A stretch of 64,000 nt of DNA, taken from the NCBI RefSeq assembly GCF_030253575.1, contig NC_080557.1, positions 47,847,501 to 47,911,500 of the forward strand, given 5' to 3'. The notes beneath the pieces were generated by a model that saw only the letters and a program-made list of their open reading frames with translations, was not told the origin of the DNA and ran no database searches. Positions within the stretch are counted from its first letter, which is position 1. Every line of letters starts with the position of its first letter. The stretch comes from Rhododendron vialii. Lineage: Eukaryota; Streptophyta; Magnoliopsida; Ericales; Ericaceae. Positions 47,699-58,748 of the stretch are shown one piece after another. Both the position numbers and the translations under genes were made by a program.

Positions 47699-47937
47699 AC
47701 ACCCTTTTACCATCCGCACCTCCCCTTTCCCGATTGAATTTTGATGATCCGAGCTGATCAATATGTTCAGAACGTGATTTTAAGGATACCCGCGAGAAAT
47801 CGGGAAAAAAAATGACCGGAAAGGGAATTTTTGTGCTGATTTCTCAAATGTACCTTTAAAATCACGTTCTGATAACATTAAGCGGCTCGAATCATCACAA
47901 TTTGATTGAAAAAGAGAAGGTGCGGACCGTAGCAAAA
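47699..47937. mobile_element. Foldback MITE between promoter block and TATA
   Basis: CATCCGCACCTCCCCTTT at the left pairs with AGAGAAGGTGCGGACCG at the right; inner GAATTTTGATGATCCGAGCT and CGGCTCGAATCATCACAATT also pair and match the 7404-7781 element. Absent from the equivalent site upstream of the gene at 58020. Borders approximate. Confidence 0.75.
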
Positions 47938-48132
47938 TCAAGAATTCCTAACTTGAAAACGGGTGAGTGGAGTACTAGTACAGTAAACGTTGAGAGAGAC
48001 ATATGTACGAATTAAGATAATTTCGTACTTTGGAATATTTTTTCGGTTGCTTTTCCTTCAGTTATCTAATGAAATCAAATGAAGCATCGTTAATAACCCA
48101 TCGTATTTTTCTTCCATTAGTCGACACCTCTC

Positions 48133-48140
48133 TATATATA
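48133..48140 (+). promoter_or_regulatory. TATA box of CCIC gene (block A)
   Basis: TATATATA followed by ACTTCCATCAGGCCTCAACT, about 105 bases before the start codon; the same words precede the copies at 49808 and 58020. Confidence 0.7.
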
Positions 48141-48238
48141 ACTTCCATCAGGCCTCAACTTCCTCACTGCAAAATCTCAACTCCCATCTTCACACTCTCT
48201 CTCTCTCTCTCGTATTTACCCCTTTTCAACCGACGACA

Positions 48239-48550
48239 ATGGCGGTGATGGATTTGGTTGGTCAAAGGCCCATGGTGATCTTCAGCAAAAGCAATTGTTG
48301 CATCTGCTACTCCATTACGCAACTGTTCTACGGTTTCGGTGCAAATCCTGCGATTTATGAGCTTGACCAGCTTCAAAACGGGAAGCAACTGGAGAGGGAG
48401 CTGGTGGCATTGGGGCAGCAGCCGAGCGTACCGGCCGTGTTCATAGGGGGTAAGTTGGTTGGTGGTTCAAATGAGATCATGAGCCTCCAAGTCAGGGGTG
48501 AGCTGAAGAGCGAACTCCTCAGGGCCAGGGCTATTCATCTCTGGAATTAA
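48239..48550 (+). CDS. CC-type glutaredoxin, CCIC active site
   Basis: 103 residues, single exon. [34 protein letters not shown] places CCIC at residues 20-23. Cis-Pro loop [10 protein letters not shown], loop GGSNEIMSLQVRG, tail ARAIHLWN, an altered terminal motif with His and Asn around the Trp. Its block-B twin at 58020 differs by few residues (for example Met12 for Leu and QQPS for RQPS). The leader has a CT-rich tract (48196-48212). A 105-base MITE lies just after the stop. Confidence 0.93.
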   Translation: MAVMDLVGQRPMVIFSKSNCCICYSITQLFYGFGANPAIYELDQLQNGKQLERELVALGQQPSVPAVFIGGKLVGGSNEIMSLQVRGELKSELLRARAIHLWN

Positions 48551-48573
48551 AGAAAGGAGGGAAGATAAAATTA

Positions 48574-48678
48574 AGGATTTTGATTTTCGCGCTCCACTTT
48601 TTATTAATGACGCTCCATTTTGTTTATAAAGTTATTAGTAACTTCACGTTAAAAGTGGAGTGCAAAAATCAGTTTCCT
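48574..48678. mobile_element. MITE in the 3' flank of the CCIC gene
   Basis: AGGATTTTGATTTTCGCGCT and GAGTGCAAAAATCAGTTTCCT form the ends. AAATTA is duplicated on both sides (48668-based reading: left 48568-48573, right 48679-48684). The gene at 58020 has the empty site GATAAATTAATTCC at the matching position. 105 bases. Confidence 0.85.
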
Positions 48679-49426
48679 AAATTAATTCCGAGCTTCAATG
48701 GATAATGAATAATCCCCATATATATTACAGTATTATTGCAAGTATTATATATAGTAGCTGTTTTTGCTTTTAGCAGTGATTAAAGAGAATATGGCCGTAT
48801 GAGCCTTTTTGTTATGGGAGAGGTAATTTGATGAGAGTACGTGAGTTCTCTGAGATATGTTTTTTTTTTCCCTTTTCTGCCTTCTAAATAATATCCTACT
48901 TAAAGTTATTGTCGTCTCTTTTAATTGAACTATACACCATTGTTTGCATTCTGCGTATTTCACAAATTGAAAAATAATATATGAAAAAAATTAATGTTGT
49001 AATTTATAAATCATAAATTCAATGGCATCCCGGTTTGTTTTATGTTGTATTCCTCTTATTGTAATAAAAAAATAAAAACTTAACGGCGTGACGCATGTTA
49101 TGAGATTATCCATCATGGGAATCATGAAACTATTGGAGAACGAAAAGCATAATGCATGAGAATTGGAGATTTGAATTGAACTCAAACTAAGGAAAATAAT
49201 AATAATTAGGAATTGGATCTTCTCTGGTCCTTAATTTGGACAGTTTAATTTGGACCGAACTGTCCAAATTTGAGTAATCCATTGCTACAATTAATTGTTT
49301 GAATTTTCTCAGAGTCTCTAAGATAAAAAGAACCATCGATTGTCTCAATATATGGTCCAGATTTGAATTGTTCCATCCAGTTCAAAACTTGAAACTGCAT
49401 GAGAGGATCTGAACCCGAATAATTAA

Positions 49427-49655
49427 GGCCTTATTCATTTCTAAATTTTACTTTGTTTTCAATCATTATATTATATTTTTCTTCAATCATTATCTTATAT
49501 TTTTCTTCAATCATTATCTTATTTTTTTAATTATTAATTTTATTTCTCTCTCTATCTCTCTCCACTCATTATCCCTTTCTCTAATTATTATCTTATTTCT
49601 CTCTCCACCCACTACCAAAAACTAAAATATCCAAAGTTACAAAACGAACAAGGCC
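49427..49655. mobile_element. MITE with GGCCTT ends
   Basis: GGCCTTATTCATTTCTAAA at the left and TTACAAAACGAACAAGGCC at the right are imperfect inverted repeats. The inside has three TTCTTCAATCATTATCTTAT repeats. Target duplication not clear. Confidence 0.6.
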
Positions 49656-49807
49656 ACCCATCGTCTTTTTTCCATTAGAAGACTTATCCACCACCTTAGT
49701 CATGACCTCTCTCTATATAACTTCCATCAGGCCTCAACTTCCTCACTGCAAAATCTCAACTCCCATCTTCACTCTCACTTGTAATTACCCTTCTTCAACC
49801 GACGACA

Positions 49808-49958
49808 ATGGCGGTGATGGATTTGGCTGGTCAAAGGCCCCTGGTGATCTTCAGCAAAAGCATTTGTTGCATTTGCTACGCCATTAAGAAACTGCGTGTT
49901 CTATGGTTACGGTGCAAGTCCTGTAATTCACGAGCTAGATGAGCTTCCTAATGGGCAG
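49808..49958 (+). pseudogene. Truncated CCIC glutaredoxin copy
   Basis: MAVMDLAGQRPLVIFSKSICCICYAIKKL is in frame; then four extra bases (after AAACTG, near 49895) break the frame, after which [19 protein letters not shown] is still visible in another frame. The match stops at about 49958, losing the cis-Pro loop and C-terminal half. A normal TATA box (CTCTATATAACTTCC, 49715-49729) and leader are kept. No equivalent in block B. Confidence 0.9.
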
Positions 49959-50651
49959 TATAGGCTTTATATACCAAAGGAGGAGGAGTTGATGAGAACT
50001 TGTGTTATCTATGGTATATTCTGCTAGCTTTTGTTGCACTAAATAATACTATGATCGATGCTGTAGTATTCTATTGTCTCTTTGACATTTGACGAAGATC
50101 GGGCATCACTTCATGTGTTGGAACATATATAGTAGTATAATTCTTTGAGAAGGGTGCATAAGAGTCCCAACATTTCTTTGCATAACTATTTGAAAAGGGT
50201 GGGTGTCCCAACACTTCTCAAATATCAGTACTACGGGAATTTTTCTAAACAGAAAATAGAACACCCAATTACGAAAGTAGTAAATCCAGTTTAAAAAAGA
50301 AAATAGCTATGGAAATCATTCACAGAAAACCAGCACACAACCCATGTAACAAGAACCTACTGCATCTTCATTGTAACTTCTCTGTTACATATCTGCCTGT
50401 ATTAAGAAACTCTTATCAGTTGTTTAAATGGCGATAGGCACACCGAGGCGCAAAGGTCCCCTGGAGCCTAAGCGCGAGGCGGAGCGTGTCTCATCAAACT
50501 GAAGCACAAATTTTTGTTTTTATTTTTTTGCTCCGCAGCGAGGCACAATTTATTAGAAGAAAAAACAGAGCAGGGAAAAGAAGAAGAAGAAAACAGAGCA
50601 GGTTTGATGTTTGGTCGCAGAGATTGATCGCAGAGCAGTATAGTTAAAATA

Positions 50652-50918
50652 TTAAGTGTTCTAATTTTTAATAAGTTTGAACCGGTGCGAATAATTTATT
50701 TTTCTGATTATTTTATCTTAAATGGTCATAACGGATTTTTGGCTCTAAGGCCTTTCAATGAGCACCCTAAGAGAGCTCTGAAACTAAATAAGGAGTTTTC
50801 GAGTACTCGTTGAAAGGTATTATAGCCAAAAATTCATTATAACCATCTAGGATAAAATGATCAAAAAAATAAAATTTTCGCACCAGTTCAACCAGATTGA
50901 AAATTGGAACACTTATTT
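50652..50918. mobile_element. Foldback MITE at the A/B junction
   Basis: TTAAGTGTTCTAATTTTTAA at the left pairs with AAATTGGAACACTTATTTTT at the right; inner GGTCATAACGGATTTTTGGC pairs with GCCAAAAATTCATTATAACC. About 267 bases with arms of about 115 bases, lying exactly between the end of block A and the start of B. Confidence 0.75.
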
Positions 50919-52007
50919 TTTTAATCATATTTTTTTGTTAGTTTCATTAACAGAGACGAAATTGAGACAATTGAAACTAGAGGAATAAAATTGAGACAAC
51001 CGTAAAATTATAGGGATGACTACAAAAATTTACCTTTATTTTAATTTCTCACCTTTTAGTGCCTAATCTACAAAAGGAATTGGTTGAGGATACTTCTTTG
51101 TACGAAAGCTTGCTCCACCTTACCATTTTGGGAAATTTTAATCAAGATACTTTATTGCATGAATCGATTTAATTAAAAATAATAATTTGGAAACTGGAAA
51201 AAGATTAATTAATCCAATAAAGGCCATAATTTTAGAGTGAACTCATGATTTATGCTACATTTAATGAAATTTATGCTACATTTAATGAAAAATGAAAGAT
51301 TGGATCGAACACTTACACATATCAGATTGAGCTGATCATCAGTGCGAAACCCGAAGTGGGCCCTGCTTGCACGTCGGTATAGCCACCATCGGTGTCTTTA
51401 GCAATAAGGCTTTATTTTACACAGAATAATCAACAAAATTGCTGAATTATTTTGTGCTTTCATTCTAGTATGATTTTACGCGGATAATCAGATCTTAGTG
51501 GCATTTCATTGCGTTTTCATTGCAATATTGTGGCTCCCTATGGGGAGGGAATAATTGTTTGGATTTTACTTTTACATTATTTTTTTGACACCCAAATGAA
51601 AAACATGTAGAAAATCAAGCACATGTAGTACTTGACAATTAATAAGTCACATAATGTGCAACGCTCGCAGTGTCGCAGGAGCTCGATCATGATCAAACTA
51701 CTGTGTGACTATGGTTGGCAAGACAATTAACTCAAATGTCTATTTTTTTTTAATCACATTTTTCTTCCCAGGTTTTTTCTCACCGTCGTTATTCCTTCAG
51801 CTTTCGGGGTTCAAACGCGAATCTCACCGCTGGGACAGAATAAAGGCTACCCTATTGGATAAGGTTAAGGTATACCCCCCAAGGCCCATATATTTTTGTG
51901 CATCTCAACAAAACATGCAGTGGGGGGAAAACATGTCCAATGTAGAGAGGAAAAATTATTACTTGCACATAAATCTCCGTTATGCGGTACTTACATTCAC
52001 ATGGAAC

Positions 52008-55000
52008 CACTACAACAAACAATACATTTTATAGCGTAATATCATAGCGTTTTTTAAAGAATGCTATAGAAAACTTTCGGTGGTAAACTTTCATAGCGTT
52101 CATGGGATTGGGCGCCAAGTGTCCGTGAAAATTTTGAACGTGGGAAAATTGTAAAGCTCACTTTTTCACTATTCCCCCTGTATAGACTTTCCCAACCCCA
52201 ACTTTCCCAATTCTCTCCGCCACGTTACTCTCTCTTTCTCACACACACACACACACACACGAGATCAAGAAGAACTGGGTCATCCAAAACCATTGCCGTT
52301 GCCAATTGACCCTCATCGATCGGCAGTCCCACCATCCGACATCGATCCCGTCAGTGGCCTACTAGACCTGCGCTTGTCTGACCTGAGCATAAGATGGGTA
52401 AGTCGATTACACACTCGATTTTATACCTGGTCCCAACTTCTAGTCCGTTAAAGCTTTAGATTATTGCAAACAATCGCGTCACCGTCGTATTTCAACTACT
52501 ACTGTCATTTCCTTGGATCAGCGCTCTCTCTCTCTGTCTCTGAGTAAGTGAGTGAATACCTAGCCCAAGCAGTTGAGGGTCAGTGAATAGCGATATTAAT
52601 TTCTTGAGATGACTGTAGATTGGCTTTCTGAAGATTGTAGATCTCGGTCCTGAATGGGTTGTTTTAATATCAAGCTATACATCCCCGAGGTCAATCTTCC
52701 AAAAAAAAAAAAATTTCCGAAGTGTTTTCTTACAGTTTGACTTTCATTTCTTAATTACTTATGAATGTTGGTCATCGTGTTGGCAGGAGAATAGATGCTT
52801 GTGTATATTAATTAGAATCTTAGATGCTTCTACTCTGCATACTTGCGTTGGCATTTTAATGCATCATCTTAATATGAATCCAAAAGGCAGAGGAGATTAT
52901 ACCGCCTCCTCCAGGCGCTACTTATGTTCCGACTCTTTGCAAGCAATGTAGAACTCAAATTTTTCGATGTCTTGGAGTGCTAAAAGTCAAAAGCTAATGA
53001 CAGTACTCTAGGGAAGCAACTCTGGATAAAACAAAATAGTTGTATCATAGGACAACAGATGTCCCAATTTCTGGAAATGATGTTTGAATAGTTATTTTCT
53101 TGAGTTTTGATTTCAGATTTTCTATTCAAGTTACAAGGAACAACTTACTTATCACTTAACAACTTTGGCTCTTATAGGTAGCTGATGAGTTCTTCAATTG
53201 CTAAGGTATTTAACAATTCCTTTACATGTTCAATGATGAAGAGTCGAAGACGAATTATATTTTGGAAAGGTGTGTCTAGCATCTCTCACTGTCATTCGCC
53301 TAATATAATATGCAATTCGTGGTTGAATTCTTTCAGGCAATTGGGGCAGTTAGTAATATTCCGAAGTACCAAAAAAAATTGGGGCAGCTAGTTGCATGAT
53401 CAAGAAACCAAGTGATGGGAAGCTGATTGGCTATAACATGGACTATATTGGATCTATTGAGGAAGCACTAGGAGGTTGCTTGTATTTGAGCTATCCGTAG
53501 TTTGAAATTCGGGTTTGTTTTCAAATAACATTTTCTTTTTGCAGGCTCAAATGGTTCAAGCAATGAATCTATTTCACCTCTTGCTGGTAAACTCTTTGTT
53601 GTCAATGGAGCTGGCTGTATATATGTACCATAATGATTGTTCTTTCTCATGCAATACATCATTTGTTTTTCTTGTTCTCTATAAGTTGCCTTAATGCATA
53701 CACTTTGTCACCTTTGCACACCACTTATTACCTCCATTCTATTAGTTGATTTCATGGGTGACTTGCATCTTGGGGACCAGCCTTAATTGTAAATCATTCA
53801 CCTCGTTTTGATTGATGTACATGGGTGACGCCCCTTGGTGTACTTTATACTATTTGATTACTCATGAAAAAAAAAACTGTTATTTTGTGCATTGCATTCT
53901 GAGGGAGCTAAGCACGATTTGGGACGTCAACGGGATAAATTTTGTATGCTCTAATATATGATGATGGGTTATTGCTTTGTTGTTGATGATTTGGCTTCAG
54001 GTTATTCTTGCATGATAATTCTTTCTTTTACTTCAGTTGTGCCATATACGTAATTGCAAACAACATTCCTTTCATTATGTCGCTACTTCACTAGCACCCT
54101 GATTCCACTAGCCAAAAACAAACGTACAAGGGGTATGATGTAGATGTAATTGAGTCATTGCTGTATTGCTTAGTTGGTAAGCCTCTCTACATATTTAGTG
54201 CACCAACAGTCTAGAACTATAGTCGTTGATCCATTTTTTTTATTCATTTACTATTTTTGTTCCAATTCTGTTCTTTATCTGTTTTACCTTTGTTCCAATG
54301 TGATATTATCTTCACGTATATATATTTCTTCTTGAGCTACTGAGTGTTAGATCATCCTTTTAACTTTGATGTTCTTGCTAATACGTTTTTGGTGGCCTTT
54401 ATATAGGCCATTTCCTCTTCGGTATGCACATTAATGTCCTGGTCTTGTAATATCATTCCATCATCTCTTATAAAATGAACTCATTTGTATGGCTCATACA
54501 AATTCCCTTTTCTAAGAATTTTTTGTATTTGACTTTGGAGGTGCTAAAAATGAAGAAATGAAAACCTCTTACTGCAAGGTTTCAAATTAGAAGGTTTCAC
54601 AACATAGAATCAGGTTCATGATTTAACTTCAATGTCAATCCTAGTATCAGGTTCATGATTTGTGTGCATATATGTAATAGAATAGTGTGTTGTGCATTAC
54701 GCTACTTTAAGGTTGGTTTTGTAGTTAATCATGTTTCTAATATGTCGTGTTCCTTTCAACAATTTTATACTTATAGGTATGTGGTTGGCTTTGGAAGCAG
54801 AAAGGGTATAAGCTCGTCAAAGAAGTAATCTTCAAGTAAAGAAAATCTACAGAATGAGATGGTTGGCCTAGTACATGATTACATTTTCAGGAAAGGGGAA
54901 TTACATTAGTTTTTTTCAATGAGTCTAATTAGTCGGACTCTTTTATGTAATTTTTTATCATCTCTTTTATGTACTTTGTGTTGGGAAATTGTTTCCCAAG

Positions 55001-55459
55001 CTAATGTAATGAATCTTTATTCAATGGTTGAATTGTTTATTGTATATTGACGTGTGGTATTAGTTGGTGTTGAATGGAATAAATCATTTTTGTTTCTTGA
55101 ATGAAATTACCATGATTTTGTTTGAAAATACTAGTATATTGGTATTTATAGAATTTTAAAAAAATGCCAAAAATTGGCTTATATAGCATTCATTGAATGT
55201 TATTGTTTACTTTTAATAGCGTTCATTGCATGCTGTAAAAAGTAGAAAAGGATAGCGCGCAAAGAACGCTATAAAAGATATAGAATACATAGCGGGCGAA
55301 GAACGCTATTAAAGATATGGAATAGATAGCGTGCAGAAGAACGCTATCGTATGTCCAAGACTTTTAATAGCATCGGCTAATACAACGTTCTTAAGAACGC
55401 TATCTTATACTTTCTATAGCGTTTTTCGCACGCTATAGAATGTGAAATTTGTTGTAGTG
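52008..55459. mobile_element. Pack-CACTA element carrying host gene fragments
   Basis: Ends CACTACAACAAACAATAC and GAAATTTGTTGTAGTG; AAC duplicated on both sides (52005-52007, 55460-55462). Both ends have subterminal repeats of AGCGTTC / AACGCTAT (for example 52030-52110 and 55180-55430). Block A has the uninterrupted site near 41674-41690. The 3452-base body has no transposase but does hold shikimate dehydrogenase exon fragments and at least one other gene-like piece (about 52890-52950, reading EEIIPPPPGATYVPTLC, origin not recognised). Confidence 0.88.
53338..53614 (+). pseudogene. Captured exon fragments of dehydroquinate dehydratase/shikimate dehydrogenase
   Basis: Two exon-like pieces with their splice sites. 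The first (53338-53474) begins after TTTCAG, has an internal duplication of the GGGGCAG region, then reads IKKPSDGKLIGYNMDYIGSI and ends at GGAG/GTTGC. The second (53545-53614) begins after TTGCAG and reads GSNGSSNESISPLAGKLFVV then NGAG. These match the SDH domain of the bifunctional plant enzyme (the ...PSDGKLIGYNTDYVGAI... and SPLAGKLFVVIGAGGAGKAL region): shikimate-binding NTD and NADP-binding GAG. The intron between is kept, so genomic DNA, not mRNA, was captured. The fragment cannot encode an enzyme. Confidence 0.85.
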
Positions 55460-55714
55460 AACAAGGACTATAAGTTTTTTTGCTCGGCAAACAAGGACTA
55501 TAAGTTGATGGATTCCATATGAATGTGTGATAGTAAAGGCCCGGGAGCATCACACGTGCTCCAGCTCGTGGAATGAATAATCACTCATGTAGAAAGACAC
55601 ACGATATTAAATTCCTTTGCCCCACATGAGAGTAAAGATTAGGGTATATAAAAGTACTATCACATGCATTATCGACAATTGATAAGATATTTAACGAAGG
55701 ACTAGAAAGACTAA

Positions 55715-55869
55715 GGGCATGTTTGGAACTTAAAGAAAAGGAAAGGAAAGTGAGAAGGAAAGTAGGGAGAAAAATTCTTCCTTGTTTTGTTATTTTCCTT
55801 TTCGCTTCCTCTCAAACCAAACAAGGAAAAATTATTTTTCTTTCTTTTTCATAGGTTCCAAACAAAGCC
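55715..55869. mobile_element. Small Tourist-like MITE (block B)
   Basis: GGGCATGTTTGGAACTTAAA and AGGTTCCAAACAAAGCC with TAA flanks; the orthologue of the block-A copy at 42658-42807. Confidence 0.75.
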
Positions 55870-56637
55870 TAAAACATACTTAGTTCGAGATATAGATATT
55901 CAGCAGTGGAGTTAGGATTTCAGTTCTTGGGCGTGGGGATATCAAATTTTGGAAGTTCAAGCATGAGAAAGATATTTGACCGTGAAACTATAACTTTAGG
56001 ACAAAAATCAGAATAGTTAAGTTTAGTAGTCAGTACCAATATTTTAGGTGCAATTTTTTTAAAAAATCTTCATTTATCATTTAATTTTCCTAATTAATAG
56101 AACTTTTTCGTAGTGAACATAGTGCGATGAGTTATGAGTATATCCCGTTGCATTTGGGAGTTGTGGAACGGCTTATTTGCTGGGGTGCAAGGGGGACCTG
56201 GGCCCTTGCACAACTTCAAATACTCTTATGGATTATACTAATTTTTAGGTTAATTAAGAAATATTTATGGGATTAGCCCCTACGTACAAGTCCTTTTTAA
56301 GTAAAAAAATTTCTTAAAATTCATATGTGGGGTAAAAATTTTCAAAATTTCAAGTTATCAATTACTCATTTTTTAGGTTGCATGCATAAAACTAAATGCT
56401 GATTGTGCACATACACATAATATCGTCTCTTCTTCGGACCTCGCGACTATCAATATATACTTATAAAATATTTTATTACTATTAATATACGAAGATACAA
56501 GTGATTTGAGCCCCTGTTTGACACAAACCCTACATCCGCTACTGCTTATGTGCAAGTCATTTATGTATTATGATATTCTCTTTTCTTGTAGGATTCCTCC
56601 ATAACAACACCGAATGCCAAGCTTCTTACTGCATTGA

Positions 56638-56749
56638 GCCTACGTGGTGAAACTGATGTCAATTTGAGAATATAGAACGTACCACCCCATGGTAATCACA
56701 CGTTTTGCGCGTTAACTAAAGATCCTCCAATGTCCAACTTGTTACTAGG

Positions 56750-56826
<77 letters not shown>
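56638..56826 (+). promoter_or_regulatory. Orphan promoter module with GA tract
   Basis: CCTACGTGGTGAAACTGATG, TCAATTTGAGAATATAGAAC, GATCCTCCAATGTCCAACTT and a 70-base GA repeat, matching the module of the CCMS gene at 43758. No CCMS gene follows; instead the sequence jumps to the region matching 46815, upstream of the CCIC gene. Confidence 0.8.
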
Positions 56827-56827
<1 letters not shown>

Positions 56828-57570
56828 AATGACGTTCCCTGGTTTTGGTTGGGTGAACAGAATCTTTTCACCAGAATTGGCTAGAAAACTAGGCTACAAC
56901 CTACAAGATCCCAAATCACATGCTATTTTGATGCCTAAAAAGGCCATTTTGATGCCTAAAAAGGCCCTTTTCGCAAAGAATATATAATCACATGCTAATA
57001 ATTAAGATGGTGAAGAACATTTAACAGGATTGCTCACAGTGTTTTGTTCTTTAATCCATTGAATTGAATTTATTCGGAGAATTATGTCTTATTAGTGGCG
57101 TTTTATTCCAATTAGTGCAACATGAAGAAAGGAAAAATATGTGCATGGTAGGTTCTCCTTTTTATCCTCCTACACCTTGTATTGGATAGTAACTAGTTAA
57201 GTTTTTATTACCTTCTTTCTTTTACTGCATGATATTGGCAATCAACAACTCGGATTTTGACCGAACAATGAACGGTTCAGATCTATATGTGCTCAGATAA
57301 CGGCAGGATGCCACTTGGCACCCGCTTGGCAAGGGGTGCTTGACAGCATCTCGGGACCGCTTTTAAAGGTACTTTTGGTTTTCTTGCACGTTCTAGGATC
57401 ATAGAACAGAGGTTGATTTCGCGGCGAAGAGTTCCTTTAAAGAGCCTTCCATTACGAATCTTGAACCAATTCTTCAAAAAATTGAAAACCCAAACACAAC
57501 CTTAATGATAAACATGGTAAATACTTAATCATGTTCCAGCAAAAAACAGCAGCAAGTAATATGCAGGCAC

Positions 57571-57632
57571 CCTACGCGGTAAAGGCTACGTCAGGGTCAA
57601 TGCTGTCAATTTTGAGAATATAGAGAACCACC
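57571..57632 (+). promoter_or_regulatory. Conserved upstream block, CCIC gene of block B
   Basis: CCTACGCGGTAAAGGCTACG then TCAGGGTCAATGCTGTCAAT and TGAGAATATAGAGAACCACC, about 400 bases before the start codon, matching the block at 47550. Confidence 0.75.
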
Positions 57633-57868
57633 TGGTAATTAATCACGTTTCAATATCAAGGATCAATCCTCCCATTAGCAACATGCTAAGTACAGTACAC
57701 GTTGAGAGAGACATACAAGGATAATTTCGTACTTTGGAATATTTTTTCGGTTGCTTTTCCATCAGTTATCTAATCAAATCAAATCAAATCAAATGAAGCA
57801 TCGGTAAATACCCATGTCTTTTTTTCCATTATAAAGGAGTACTTTATCCACCATTTTAGTCACCTCTC

Positions 57869-57876
57869 TATATATA
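57869..57876 (+). promoter_or_regulatory. TATA box of CCIC gene (block B)
   Basis: TATATATA followed by ACTTCCATCACGCCTCAACT. The leader then holds a CT microsatellite (57937-57984), longer than that of the block-A twin. Confidence 0.7.
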
Positions 57877-57934
57877 ACTTCCATCACGCCTCAACTTCCT
57901 CACTGCAAAATCTCAACTCCCATCTTCACACACA

Positions 57935-57985
<51 letters not shown>

Positions 57986-58019
57986 GTATTTACCCTTCGG
58001 CCTTCATCAACCGACGACA

Positions 58020-58331
58020 ATGGCGGTGATGGATTTGGTTGGTCAAAGGCCCCTGGTGATCTTCAGCAAAAGCAATTGTTGCATTTGCTACTCCATTACG
58101 CAACTTTTCTATGGTTACGGTGCAAATCCTGCGATTTACGAGCTTGACCAGCTTCAAAATGGGAAGCAACTGGAGAGGGAGCTGTTGGCATTGGGGCGGC
58201 AGCCGAGTGTACCGGCCGTGTTCATAGGGGGTAAGTTGGTTGGTGGTTCGAATGAGATCATGAGCCTCCAAGTCAGGGGTGAGCTGAAGAGCGAACTCTT
58301 GAGGGCCACGGCTATTCATGTCTGGAATTAA
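58020..58331 (+). CDS. CC-type glutaredoxin, CCIC active site (block B twin)
   Basis: 103 residues, single exon. [34 protein letters not shown] places CCIC at residues 20-23; cis-Pro loop [10 protein letters not shown]; loop GGSNEIMSLQVRG; tail ATAIHVWN. Nearly identical to the gene at 48239. The 3' flank lacks the MITE found there. It faces the CCMS gene at 61462, with both 3' flanks being inverted copies of each other, separated by a solo LTR. Confidence 0.93.
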   Translation: MAVMDLVGQRPLVIFSKSNCCICYSITQLFYGYGANPAIYELDQLQNGKQLERELLALGRQPSVPAVFIGGKLVGGSNEIMSLQVRGELKSELLRATAIHVWN

Positions 58332-58748
58332 TGAAACGAGGGGGATAAATTAATTCCAAGCTTCAATGGATAATGAATAATCCCCATATATATTACAGTA
58401 TTATTGCAAGAACTATATATAGTAGCTGTTTTTGCTTTTAGCAGTGATTAAAGAGAATTGCCATATGAGCCTTTTTGTTATGGGAGAGGTAATTTGATGA
58501 GAGTAAGTGGGTACCTCTCAGATGTATTTTTATTTTTCATTAAATAATATCCTACTTAAAGTTATTGTCGTCTCTTTTAATTGAGTCTGGATTTTTATTT
58601 GTGTATATTTCACGGATTGAAAAATGATATATTAAAAAAAATTGATCTTGTAATTTGTAAATCATAAATTTATTGGTGCACTAGTTTGTTTTCTGTTGTA
58701 TTCCCGTGATGGTAATAAATAAAAAAAACCTTAATAATGCATGATGCT

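Larger units (their letters stand above)
39245..50630 (+). repeat. Segmental duplication block A (partner B at 51045-61230)
   Basis: Begins at the shared phrase GTGCCTAATCTACAAAAGGA (39269, 51059) and ends near the shared GAAGAAGAAGAAAACAGAGC (50580, 61182). Contains the CCMS gene at 43758, the CCIC gene at 48239 and a broken copy at 49808. Relative to B it has a CACTA element, a Tourist-like foldback, two small MITEs, about 3.3 kb around the CCMS gene, and the 49.3-50.2 kb part with the broken copy. Confidence 0.88.

Noticed and set aside
56730-56987. Frame rich in Arg-Glu repeats, and Ser-Leu repeats at 38163-38360 and 43314-43547
   Set aside because: Translation of GA or CT microsatellites.
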